Origin: Rickettsiales bacterium
Lineage (GTDB): Bacteria; Pseudomonadota; Alphaproteobacteria; Rickettsiales; Deianiraeaceae
Length of the DNA: 40,708 nt
Assembly: GCA_017477855.1 (NCBI GenBank)
Contig: JAFUUN010000062.1
Location: 1 to 40,708 of the forward strand
Reading direction: 5' to 3'
Position 1 is the stretch's first letter; each line of letters opens with the position of its first letter. A program made the position numbers and the translations under genes. The notes under the pieces are model-generated. The model was not told the DNA's origin, did not search any database, and worked only from the letters and a program-made list of their open reading frames with translations. Below, piece by piece: positions 33,530-40,708 of the stretch.

Positions 33530-34547
33530 TCTCCTCCGTCACTTCCCTATTTCTGGCCTTGTTGGCCTCCTCTTCGCCGCGGCAGATTTTCGTTGCTTCA
33601 TAGGCTAAAACCTCCTTCACGGCATTAAGTTCCTTGCCAGACAATTTAGCATATTTTTCAATCTGTTCCAGCGGAATGTCAGTGAATATCTTCAACAGCT
33701 TGATTACATCATCATCGGCGCAGTCGCGGAAATACTGAAAATAGTCATAGCTTGACAGCTTGTCCCGGCGTAGCCAGACAGCCCCACCAGCAGTTTTGCC
33801 CATCTTTGTGCCATCACTTTTTGTTAGGAGATTTAATGTGATACCAAACACATTGACCTCGTTCTCGGTGACTACTTTACGACTATCAACGGCCTTGCGA
33901 CGAATTAACTCGCACCCTTGAATTATATTCCCCCACTGGTCGCTTCCACCAACCTGAATATTGCAGCCATAATTATTATTCAAGTAATAGAAATCGTAGC
34001 CCTGAATAAGCATGTAGTTGAACTCAAAGAATGTGTATGGAATGTTGTTATCGAGACGGCGGCGCACGATTTCCATGTTAATCATTTTGTTGATAGTGAA
34101 GCAAGTGCCGATTTCACGAAGGAACCAGATATAGTTTATATTAAGCAGCCAATTAGCGTTGTCAATAATCATAAGGTTGTCAATGAATTTACCCTCTTGC
34201 TGGGCTTCCAAATTGCGGTCAAAAATCTGTGATAAGCACTTTTTTATTCCTAATTTGTTCTCTACAATTTGTTCGTCCGAGAGCATCTTCCGCATTTCAT
34301 TCTTATCACTTGGGTCGCCGATTTTTGTGGTACCACCACCAAGTACTATGATAACACGATGTCCTCTCGCCAGCACCTTGCGCATAAACATCAACGGCAT
34401 CAAATGTCCAACATGCAGGCTGTCAGCCGTTAAATCCGTTCCAACGTAAAATGTTTGCTGTTTTTCTTCAAGAAGTTTTTCCAAAGCATCAAAATTGGTG
34501 CAATCTTTTATGAAACCGAGTGATTTAAGATCAGAGAGTAAGGTCAT
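33333..34547 (-). CDS. tyrS: Tyrosyl-tRNA synthetase
   Basis: TyrRS is a class I enzyme charging tRNA-Tyr. The HIGH signature is H-V-G-H within FYVGTDLTADSLHVGH. The KMSKS loop appears as K-M-G-K-T, common in TyrRS. YMLIQGYDFYYLNNN and GGSDQWGNI bind tyrosine and ATP. The S4-like C-terminal domain (KSEARRLLDNRGVRFDGETV) closes the 404-aa chain. ATG 34547 starts at the conserved TLLSDLKSLGFI; an in-frame TTG at 34610 would add 21 residues and overlap the promoter of the divergent gene. Antisense to its 3' end lies the frameshifted gene. Confidence 0.97.
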   Translation of the reverse strand: MTLLSDLKSLGFIKDCTNFDALEKLLEEKQQTFYVGTDLTADSLHVGHLMPLMFMRKVLARGHRVIIVLGGGTTKIGDPSDKNEMRKMLSDEQIVENKLGIKKCLSQIFDRNLEAQQEGKFIDNLMIIDNANWLLNINYIWFLREIGTCFTINKMINMEIVRRRLDNNIPYTFFEFNYMLIQGYDFYYLNNNYGCNIQVGGSDQWGNIIQGCELIRRKAVDSRKVVTENEVNVFGITLNLLTKSDGTKMGKTAGGAVWLRRDKLSSYDYFQYFRDCADDDVIKLLKIFTDIPLEQIEKYAKLSGKELNAVKEVLAYEATKICRGEEEANKARNREVTEEITCRQGKNIVDVLVENGLCSSKSEARRLLDNRGVRFDGETVDKNFSVENEGELVVGKKRKFQISF

Positions 34548-34595
34548 ATGACTTAGTTGGTTGACAAAGATTTTAAAGTCAATATTTGCTAATAT

Positions 34596-34623
34596 TTGAC
34601 AATTCCACAAACTCTGATAAAAT
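34596..34623 (+). promoter_or_regulatory. Promoter of the prenyl-synthase-like gene
   Basis: TTGACA (34596-34601), a 16-bp spacer and TAAAAT (34618-34623), the same hexamers and spacing as ahead of the esterase gene. The ATG lies at 34649, giving a leader of about 20 nt. Confidence 0.7.
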
Positions 34624-34648
34624 ACGATGATTTTGTATTGTAAATATT

Positions 34649-35602
34649 ATGAGCGGGTTTTATTTGAACTCAGAAAATCAGATTGACAATCAAAATATTC
34701 CCGATGAATTTGTTGAGATAACAACAGAGCTACGATTGCATAGAAAACAGATACGCGGACAGCTGGCAAAGATAGTTCATGAGTTTTGTAATGAGGAGCA
34801 GGATGCTGAAATTGGTGAGATCATGGAATATGCATTGATGTCAGGTGAGACATATTATCGCTCATTTTTTGCACGCATTGTCGGTGAGGTCTTGGGGTTG
34901 AGTACCGCCAAGAGTTTGTTTATTGGTGAGATCATTGAAATGATCCATCACAATGCCACCATGCAGAATAATCTCCCTGAATTTGATAACGATGACTTCC
35001 GACACTCCCGCAAAACATGCCACAGAGCATACGGTGCATCAAAAACAATTATTGCCTCCAATGCGCTTAATGCAATGATTTACCAATTCATTACAAATTG
35101 TGATAAGGTGAAAATCTCTAAATCAACACGCTGCGATTTGGTGTCGGTTGTATCAAAATACAGTGGAAAAGATGGCATTTGCGGTGGACAAATGATGAGT
35201 TTGTGCAATAAAAACAAGCCAATGTATTCCGATGAGATGACAAGATTAAAAAAGTTAAAGCAATCTGTTCTGTTGAATGCAGCGATAGATTGTTTATTTT
35301 TATTATCTGATTGTTCTGCCAAAGAGAAAAAAAACATCAAAATATTTTCAAATAATATTTGTTCTATGTTCAATATCTACGACAAAATGCAGAATAAGGA
35401 CGCGAACACGGAAGAGCTTTTGGAAAGTGCAGGCTTATTGCGAGACCAAATTGTGTCTGCGTTGAATGTATTTGATAAACGTGCAGAAAAAATGATTACA
35501 TTTGCAAGATATTACTTCTTCTGCCTGCAAAAACAGAGCTATAAAGATGCATCTAACATTGAAATTGTGAAGAGTGATGCAGAAACAGCATCCGCAAATT
35601 AA
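34649..35602 (+). CDS. Catalytically degenerate polyprenyl-diphosphate-synthase (IspA-like) homologue
   Basis: Homology to bacterial farnesyl-diphosphate synthase is readable along most of the chain: residues 60-80 (EYALMSGETYYRSFF), 107-129 (NNLPEFDNDDFRHSRKTCHR), SGKDGICGGQM near 175 and LKQSVLLNAAI near 205. Every key catalytic feature is altered. The first Asp-rich motif DDLPxxD reads N107-N108-L-P-E-F-D. The second, DDILD, reads D-K-M-Q-N (245-249). The GGKRLRP substrate loop reads S-G-E-T-Y-Y-R-S. GGQxxDL reads G-G-Q-M-M-S-L. Yet the frame is open, 317 aa long, with a good promoter. It is therefore likely a pseudoenzyme or a non-catalytic regulatory subunit rather than an active synthase. 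Confidence 0.75.
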   Translation: MSGFYLNSENQIDNQNIPDEFVEITTELRLHRKQIRGQLAKIVHEFCNEEQDAEIGEIMEYALMSGETYYRSFFARIVGEVLGLSTAKSLFIGEIIEMIHHNATMQNNLPEFDNDDFRHSRKTCHRAYGASKTIIASNALNAMIYQFITNCDKVKISKSTRCDLVSVVSKYSGKDGICGGQMMSLCNKNKPMYSDEMTRLKKLKQSVLLNAAIDCLFLLSDCSAKEKKNIKIFSNNICSMFNIYDKMQNKDANTEELLESAGLLRDQIVSALNVFDKRAEKMITFARYYFFCLQKQSYKDASNIEIVKSDAETASAN

Positions 35603-35614
35603 TGTAAAAAAAAT

Positions 35615-35713
35615 GGTGGTGCTTGCCCGAGGCCACGCCCTCGCCGTTTGCAATCTCCTCGCTCCGCTACGCTCCACTTCGTCCAGCAAACGCGCTCCGC
35701 GCCTCGCACCACC
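35615..35713 (+). repeat. GC-rich palindromic element, copy 10 (exchanged outer stem)
   Basis: The outer stem is GGTGGTGC/GCACCACC instead of GTTGCGC/GCGCAAC: both sides changed together, preserving pairing. The centre (CAATCTCCTCGCTCCGCTAC...) is almost identical to copy 2. It lies between convergent prenyl-synthase-like gene and dnaK. Confidence 0.9.
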
Positions 35714-35718
35714 AACAA

Positions 35719-37608
35719 CTAATTAGCATCTTTCATATTATTCTCATTACCACCGCTCTGCTGGCCGCTGTCATTATTTGAAGAGCTACCGCCAGCATTT
35801 TGATAAACCAATTTACCAATTTCCATGGCTTGGTCTTCAAGGTTTTTGACAGCATTCTTGATTTTCTCCAAGTCATCGCCATCTTTGCAGTCCTTGACTT
35901 CTTGAATGGCTTTCTCAACCTTATCTTTCAAATCGCTGGTAATTTTGTCCTTATACTCATTCAATGACTTTTCAGTTGAGTAAATCAGCTGGTCAGCCTT
36001 GTTACGTTGCTCTGCAATTTCTTTGAGTTCCTTGTCTTTTTCAGCGTGTGCCTCGGCATCGCGTCTCATGTTCTCAATATCAGCATCACTTAAACCTCCA
36101 TCGCTCTTGATTGTGATATTCTGCTCCTTTCCAGTGCCTTTATCTTTTGCAGAAACATGCATAATACCATTAGCATCAACATCAAAGCTGACTTCAATCT
36201 GTGGCATACCACGTGGCGCAGGAGCAATACCTTCAAGCATGAATTCGCCCAAAAGTTTGTTATCGCGCGCCATTGTTCTTTCACCTTGATAAACTTTAAT
36301 TCCAACACTTGGCTGGTTGTCCTCCGCAGTGGAGAAAACCTGCGATTTCTTGGCTGGGATTGTAGTGTTTCTCTCAATTATTTTCGTCATCACACCGCCC
36401 ATTGTTTCAATACCAAGTGAGAGCGGTGTCACATCAAGCAGAACAATGTCCTTTACACTGCTGTCTCCCTGTAAAACAGCGGCCTGAATTGCAGCACCCA
36501 TTGCAACTGCCTCATCAGGGTTAACACCTTTTGATGGCTCCTTGCCGAAGAACTTTTTAACACTCTCAACAACCGCTGGCATTCTTGTCATACCACCAAC
36601 AAGCAACACCTCATCAATGTCGCTGGCAGACAATTTAGCATCTTTCAGCGCATATTCACAAGGTTTAATTGTTCTGGCAATCAAGTCCTCTGTTAAGGCC
36701 TCAAATTTCGCACGTGTAAGTTTTACATTCAAGTGCTTTGGGCCAGTTGCGTCAGCCGTAATATATGGCAAATTGACATCAACTTCTGTCCTTGAAGACA
36801 ATTCAATCTTCGTTTTTTCTGCCGTCTCCTTCAATCTCTGGCATGCAAGAGGATCTTTTGATAAGTCAATTCCAGGATTTTGTTTTGCAAACTCATCAAT
36901 CAAATATTGTTGTATTTTCTGGTCAAAGTCCTCACCACCTAAGAATGTATCACCGTTTGTTGAAAGCACTTCAAATACACCACTTCCGAGTTCCAGAATT
37001 GATATATCAAACGTACCACCACCAAGGTCAAATACGGCAATTTTCATGTCTTTATTCTGCTTGTCTACACCGTAAGCAAGTGCCGCCGCCGTTGGCTCGT
37101 TAATCACACGCAACACGTTCAATCCAGCAATCTTACCAGCATCCTTGGTTGCTTGTCTTTGTGCATCATTAAAGTAAGCGGGGCATGTAATAACTGCATC
37201 CTTGACTGGCTCGCCGTAGTAACTCTCGGCCGCTTCTTTCATCTTTGTCAATACATATGCGCCAATCTGGCTTGGAGCGTAGTCCTTACCACGAGCAGAT
37301 ACCCATGCATCCCCATTTGATGCCTTAACAACCTTGAATGGAAATGTCTTTTTTGCTGCATTAACCGCCTCGTCATCGTATCTACGTCCAATCAATCTTT
37401 TGGCTGAGAATATAGTATTTTCAGGGTTTGTTACTGCCTGACGCTTTGCAGGAGCACCAACTATTGGCTGGTTGTTTTCATCAAATGCCACAAACGAAGG
37501 AGTAATACGTGCACCCTCACTGTTCTCAAATACCTTCAAGTTGCCGTCAATCATCGCCGAACAGCATGAATACGTTGTTCCCAAGTCAATACCAATTACC
37601 TTTGCCAT
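35719..37608 (-). CDS. dnaK: Chaperone DnaK (Hsp70)
   Basis: DnaK is the ATP-driven chaperone. The start MAKVIGIDLGTTYSC and the ATPase signatures (IFDLGGGTFDIS-type block; VLLVGGMTRMPAVVE) are intact, as are the linker DIVLLDVTPLSLGIE and the substrate-binding domain. The C-terminal tail is G/N/S-rich (GGSSSNNDSGQQSGG), and the length of 629 aa is normal. dnaJ and grpE are not adjacent; upstream is a YopJ-like lipoprotein gene and downstream a repeat. A CTTGAA hexamer on the minus strand at 37660-37655 could be a -35, but no clear sigma-32 -10 is seen. Confidence 0.98.
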   Translation of the reverse strand: MAKVIGIDLGTTYSCCSAMIDGNLKVFENSEGARITPSFVAFDENNQPIVGAPAKRQAVTNPENTIFSAKRLIGRRYDDEAVNAAKKTFPFKVVKASNGDAWVSARGKDYAPSQIGAYVLTKMKEAAESYYGEPVKDAVITCPAYFNDAQRQATKDAGKIAGLNVLRVINEPTAAALAYGVDKQNKDMKIAVFDLGGGTFDISILELGSGVFEVLSTNGDTFLGGEDFDQKIQQYLIDEFAKQNPGIDLSKDPLACQRLKETAEKTKIELSSRTEVDVNLPYITADATGPKHLNVKLTRAKFEALTEDLIARTIKPCEYALKDAKLSASDIDEVLLVGGMTRMPAVVESVKKFFGKEPSKGVNPDEAVAMGAAIQAAVLQGDSSVKDIVLLDVTPLSLGIETMGGVMTKIIERNTTIPAKKSQVFSTAEDNQPSVGIKVYQGERTMARDNKLLGEFMLEGIAPAPRGMPQIEVSFDVDANGIMHVSAKDKGTGKEQNITIKSDGGLSDADIENMRRDAEAHAEKDKELKEIAEQRNKADQLIYSTEKSLNEYKDKITSDLKDKVEKAIQEVKDCKDGDDLEKIKNAVKNLEDQAMEIGKLVYQNAGGSSSNNDSGQQSGGNENNMKDAN

Positions 37609-37655
37609 AAAAATTTTTCTCTAACATTGATTTAAATAGTTTGTGATTTTTTTTT

Positions 37656-38666
37656 TCAAGGGTTAGATATATCAATAGCAATCGTCCCAAAATATTTCTT
37701 ATAAGTATTCAACAACCTAACGACCACCATGCTTGTTGCTTCGTCAGGGATAGTAAATAGTTTCTCCTTGTATTTCTCCACATTATTCTTCCCTACGCCA
37801 GCGAAGTCCTTATATTTCTGTGCGACTTGGAAAAGCTTTGTTGACATCAACTTGTCCTTCACTTGTGTGCTGTAAAAATTGCGATATGTTTTGAAATTTA
37901 TCTGCTTATTGCCAACTTTTCTGTCATCAAAGTTGCCCTGTAAGGACATAGTTTGCGCATATTTATAAATCTCTGGTGCAAACGCGGTCTTCTTGATGAC
38001 ATCAAAACTGACACCCCTGATGCATGACTTTTTAGCTTCATCGCGCTTTGTTTTATTGCCTTTGCCGTATTTTCGTTCAGTATCTATCACCTCAAACAAG
38101 TATTTCCCATTGTTTTTCAGCAACTGTTTTAGAATGCCAAGCGTGAAATATCCACAGCCCTTTGAGGCCTTTTGCAGGTTCTCACCAAACATTATTGCAC
38201 GATATTTCTTGCCATTGAATTTGATAAACAAATTGCCGTTTTCAACAAATAAATCCTTGGTGTATTCGCTCAATGTTGGAATTGTGTCAACGCAAATGCA
38301 GTAGTCAATGTTGTTATATTTTACAAAAATGAACCCATATTTATGCCCTGGATTATATTGAAATACTCCACGTGGATATTTGGTTTCTTTAATTGCACTT
38401 ACTATTTTTAAGAATTCATCTTTTGTCTCGGCAAACAGGATGTTGAAGCCATATTTTGTATTCTGCTTTTTGATCACTTTTTTCACCTGTTCTGGATAAA
38501 TCGTCTCGCCATCAAGGATGTTTCCACTGTCATTTAGGACTGTTTTATCAAGATTTATTACCTGTTTTGTCTCTGTTTTTACTGGCTTCTGTGGCGTCAA
38601 ATTGCACCCAGCGATACAAAAAGCATATACAACAAAAATGCAGTTAAAAAATCTAACACTACTCAT
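37656..38666 (-). CDS. YopJ (C55) family-like lipoprotein, candidate acetyltransferase
   Basis: An N-terminal hydrophobic stretch ends in lipobox I-A-G-C (Cys 21), predicting a lipoprotein. Numbered from ATG 38666, the likely catalytic residues are H108 in NPGHKYGFIFV, D127 in ICVDT and C171 in KASKGCGYFTLG, with Q165 six residues before the Cys. The spacing H-19-D-44-C and Q-6-C equals that of YopJ (H109-E128-C172), and a later APEIYKYAQT block resembles the family's P-x-F-Y-K-H-x-Q motif. YopJ proteins acetylate host kinases using inositol hexakisphosphate as cofactor. A Sec lipoprotein signal on such a protein is atypical. The ATG overlaps the ftsB stop by 8 bp. dnaK follows downstream. 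Confidence 0.65.
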   Translation of the reverse strand: MSSVRFFNCIFVVYAFCIAGCNLTPQKPVKTETKQVINLDKTVLNDSGNILDGETIYPEQVKKVIKKQNTKYGFNILFAETKDEFLKIVSAIKETKYPRGVFQYNPGHKYGFIFVKYNNIDYCICVDTIPTLSEYTKDLFVENGNLFIKFNGKKYRAIMFGENLQKASKGCGYFTLGILKQLLKNNGKYLFEVIDTERKYGKGNKTKRDEAKKSCIRGVSFDVIKKTAFAPEIYKYAQTMSLQGNFDDRKVGNKQINFKTYRNFYSTQVKDKLMSTKLFQVAQKYKDFAGVGKNNVEKYKEKLFTIPDEATSMVVVRLLNTYKKYFGTIAIDISNP

Positions 38667-38952
38667 ACTCAATCATTATCATCTTCTCATTTGGCCGTGA
38701 GTACTGCAATGACTGCCGCAACAGCTCTTCAAGCAGGTCGGTGTCAACTTTTTGTGCACTCAAAAGTTTTATTACTCTCTCAATTTGGTCACGTTCTTTC
38801 TTAATTCTCATCAACTCGCTATATTTTTGGTTGTATATCTGCTTATACTTGAAATAATTAATCGGCGTATTCTTCCCACGAAAAAGCATTGCAACAACAA
38901 GCAAATTGACGATTACGAGAACAATTATGTGCTTTTTGTAGGCAAATTTCAT
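38659..38952 (-). CDS. ftsB: Cell-division protein FtsB/DivIC-like
   Basis: FtsB forms a complex with FtsL and FtsQ at the septum. The 97-aa chain has a basic start, one transmembrane helix (IIVLVIVNLLVVAMLF) and a coiled coil (KYSELMRIKKERDQIERVI). The terminal LEELLRQSLQYSRPNEKM is the typical DivIC tail with the R-P-x-E motif. It overlaps the YopJ-like gene by 8 bp, an unexpected partner. It is divergent from trcR, with ~270 bp of AT-rich sequence between. Confidence 0.88.
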   Translation of the reverse strand: MKFAYKKHIIVLVIVNLLVVAMLFRGKNTPINYFKYKQIYNQKYSELMRIKKERDQIERVIKLLSAQKVDTDLLEELLRQSLQYSRPNEKMIMIEYE

Positions 38953-39226
38953 TCATAGAAAAATGATGAGAAGAATTTTATTTTGCAAGACAGATAAATC
39001 GATTTTTGAAAACAATTCTTGATTTTGTACGAATTACAATTTTTTAATTTTGGTTTGGTTATATGACTGATAATTCAGATTATCACGTTTTTAGTCTGAC
39101 CATAATATATCTGATGATTATTGACCATTAAGCAATATTTACTATTGTTGATAATATACAGGGAATTGAAATTTTCCTTGACAATAAACATCAAATGTTT
39201 TTTCCGATTAACAGAAATTGCGACAT

Positions 39227-39868
39227 ATGACAAGCAAGAAGAATACAAAAAAAACAGAAAAAATTGTGCGCGGAAATGGTGTTATATCTCCACTTGCAAC
39301 TGCTGTTTGGTTGGTTGACAACACTGCATTAACATTCAAACAAATTGGTGATTTCTGTGGCTTTGATGAGAAGGAGATCCAGTCAATAGCAGATGGTTTA
39401 ATTGCAAACAATGTTATGCCACTGAACCCAATCAAGGTCGGAAATTTGTCAGCAGAGGAGATAAAAGCTCGCGAAGAGGACGGCAAGCCACTGAAAAACT
39501 CGTTTGATTTGTTGAAAGGATTGGATATTAAAGTTCAAAAGCAAAAAAAATACATCCCAGTTATCCAGCGCAGAAGCCGTCCAGAAGCCGTGTTGTGGCT
39601 GTTGCAATATGCCCCAGAGCTCCTTGACTCACAGATTATCAAACTTGTCCGCACAACAAAAAACATGATACAAATGATACGCGACAAGGTGTATGATGGA
39701 TACAATGAACTCGTGGCAAAAGACCCAGTGATTATCGGTTTTTGCACGCAGAAAGAGTTAGATTTTGAGGTTGAAAAAGCAAGGACAAAAAAGGAACAAC
39801 TCCTTGAAGAAGAGGCTAAAGCCAAGGAGAGAAAAAAGAAGAAAGCAGCGGCACAAAAAAAGAAATAA
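39227..39868 (+). CDS. trcR: TrcR/DUF1013 cell-cycle transcriptional regulator
   Basis: DUF1013 proteins are small alphaproteobacterial transcriptional regulators described in Rickettsiales and Caulobacter-related work. The conserved opening MTSKKNTKKTEKIVRGNGV, then ISPLATAVWLVDNTALTFKQ and the FCGFDEKEIQSIADG helix, match the family. The middle QRRSRPEAVLWLLQYAPEL block matches too. The C-terminus is a Lys/Glu-rich helix (EEAKAKERKKKKAAAQKKK). ATG 39227 is chosen over an upstream TTG at 39218. A TTGACA at 39178-39183 precedes it, but no good -10 is visible. The presence of this gene is the main evidence for the class assignment. Confidence 0.92.
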   Translation: MTSKKNTKKTEKIVRGNGVISPLATAVWLVDNTALTFKQIGDFCGFDEKEIQSIADGLIANNVMPLNPIKVGNLSAEEIKAREEDGKPLKNSFDLLKGLDIKVQKQKKYIPVIQRRSRPEAVLWLLQYAPELLDSQIIKLVRTTKNMIQMIRDKVYDGYNELVAKDPVIIGFCTQKELDFEVEKARTKKEQLLEEEAKAKERKKKKAAAQKKK

Positions 39869-39952
39869 TATGTCACGCAAGCATCAAAGAAGGTTTTTAA
39901 ATCGTCATCATAGAGATAACTTGTTCCGCAAGAGCGTCATGATGCTGCAAAT

Positions 39953-40570
39953 TTGTCGCTTTTTCAGTTCTTTTTGAGGAGGAAAGCACCAACTTTATTT
40001 TTCTTCATTTTCCTTATTGCATTCGTGATTTGCATGATTAACGCCAAAACCATTGCGATCAAAGCCAAATCAGTGGTTGTTGCGATTGAAATTTACAGAA
40101 AATACAATGTCAAAATCAGTCCGCGCTATGTTGAAAATATTAGCAGTTATGAGATAAAAGATGTAGACGTTTGCGACCTAAAACTCTGCTCGTGGGAGAA
40201 GGATGACTGCACCGAGTGTGTTAGCGTTTGTTCACAGAAAAATCCACATTTAAGATACATTCAAGGTGATAAAAAACCATATTTGCACCGTATAGAAATA
40301 TGTCCTTCAAGATCAACTGAGAGATTTGATAAACTCATTGAGAGTATGAATAAAAACGGCTATGATCCAGTCAAAAATATCATCAGAATTTGGCCGGACT
40401 ATACCATTCATAATGGTCAACATCGCGCCAGTTGGGTTGCATGGAAGCATGGCAAGGGATACAAAATGAAAACACTGATCGTCCATTATGCCAATGAAGC
40501 TGACAGAGAAAAACACAACATGGATAAAATTGGCGAGCAATCTATTCAAGCACAGAGGAGGAGGAAGTAG
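39953..40570 (+). CDS. Membrane-anchored ParB/Srx-like domain protein
   Basis: The N-terminal stretch FFLRRKAPTLFFFIFLIAFV predicts a signal anchor. The rest is soluble and contains a ParB/sulfiredoxin-type core: RFDKLIESMNKNGYDPVKNI, then IRIWPDYTIHNGQHRASWVAW. The N-G-Q-H-R-A motif aligns with the D-G-x-H-R signature of nucleotide-binding ParB-like folds seen in surface-polysaccharide clusters. Four cysteines (CDLKLCSW, CTECVSVC) occur before it. The start is uncertain: TTG 39953 is the first usable codon, and AGGAGG at 39977-39982 points to no in-frame start downstream. A basic 35-aa reading frame at 39870-39977 may be a leader. The function is unknown. Confidence 0.6.
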   Translation: MSLFQFFLRRKAPTLFFFIFLIAFVICMINAKTIAIKAKSVVVAIEIYRKYNVKISPRYVENISSYEIKDVDVCDLKLCSWEKDDCTECVSVCSQKNPHLRYIQGDKKPYLHRIEICPSRSTERFDKLIESMNKNGYDPVKNIIRIWPDYTIHNGQHRASWVAWKHGKGYKMKTLIVHYANEADREKHNMDKIGEQSIQAQRRRK

Positions 40571-40598
40571 TTCTTGTTCTAATCAGTTTTAACGGTTT

Positions 40599-40708
40599 GT
40601 TGCGCGAGGGCGGAGCGAGTTTGGCCGCCGAGCGGGTCGGAGCGGAGCTGCGACATGGGAGCGAGGCGCAGCCAAACCGCGAGGGCGTGGCCTCGGGCAG
40701 CGCAACAA
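40599..40708 (-). repeat. GC-rich palindromic element, copy 11 (inverted, at window edge)
   Basis: Minus-strand orientation of the family: the left arm reads CGAGGGCGTGGCCTCGGG near the right end. The outer stem GTTGCGC/GCGCAAC is complete at 40706, and inner TTTGGC/GCCAAA is kept. The centre is an enlarged G/C palindrome, similar in size to copy 7. It follows the ParB-like gene. Confidence 0.9.

Noticed and set aside
37631..37660. Heat-shock (sigma-32) promoter before dnaK
   Set aside because: CTTGAA is present but no C-rich -10 follows at the right distance; it also overlaps the stop of the upstream gene.
39870..39977. Basic 35-aa frame after trcR
   Set aside because: Too short and without a recognised family; kept only as a possible leader of the ParB-like gene.
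4203..40708. Reading frames running through the GC-rich repeats (R/P/A-rich peptides)
   Set aside because: The same nonsense peptides recur wherever the repeat occurs, in several frames, showing they are by-products of its composition.
1..40708. CRISPR array or complete prophage
   Set aside because: The repeats are far apart and palindromic with no regular spacers, and no phage structural genes are present.

Overview
This is an AT-rich bacterial chromosome segment with intact housekeeping genes. It probably comes from an alphaproteobacterium, most likely an uncultured host-associated or gut lineage. The best lineage clue is a TrcR/DUF1013 protein (39227-39868), a family I know only from Alphaproteobacteria. 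A small FtsB/DivIC protein, a SPOR-domain lipoprotein and the rpsF-rpsR-rplI order fit this. The presence of mvaS and mevalonate kinase is unusual for the class. I cannot assign a genus from sequence alone.

Layout. 1-4202 (minus): parB, a GT11 and a GT25 glycosyltransferase, and the 5' part of lepA. 4256-5923: a GC-rich palindromic repeat, tRNA-Lys(UUU), and a DNA methyltransferase fused to an HNH nuclease. 6011-12714 (minus): rpsA, fusA, two LicD-family genes and lolD. 13021-14217: a short dnaX. 14308-20396 (minus): FkbM-family gene, thrS, an outer-membrane barrel gene, hflC and a DMT transporter. 20526-22644 (plus): mvaS and mevalonate kinase. 22638-26362 (minus): a SPOR lipoprotein, gatC, radC, a Q/N/Y-rich membrane protein and a coiled-coil protein. 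26458-28712: esterase (plus), then efp and a second barrel paralogue (minus). 28940-32370 (plus): a lipoprotein, rpsF, rpsR, rplI and dusB. 32363-40570: an EF-hand membrane protein, a frameshifted gene, tyrS, a catalytically degenerate prenyl-diphosphate-synthase homologue, dnaK, a YopJ-like lipoprotein, ftsB, trcR and a membrane-anchored ParB-like protein.

Two themes cut across the housekeeping background. The first is a family of 11 GC-rich palindromic elements, about 56-110 bp long. All lie between genes. They share a left arm, a right arm and short outer and inner stems, with variable central hairpins; they look like a non-autonomous mobile or structured-RNA family. The second is a set of surface- and host-interaction-type genes dispersed singly or in pairs among essential genes. 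Five sugar or glycan-type enzymes (GT25, GT11, two LicD, FkbM) each carry an N-terminal signal anchor, which would place the catalytic domain outside the cytoplasm. A lipoprotein carries the His/Asp/Cys spacing of YopJ acetyltransferases. There are also two paralogous outer-membrane barrels, a periplasm-facing EF-hand protein and a prion-like protein.

Shine-Dalgarno sequences are weak or absent before most genes. The best promoters read TTGACA-16/17-TAAAAT or TATAAC and lie very close to start codons.
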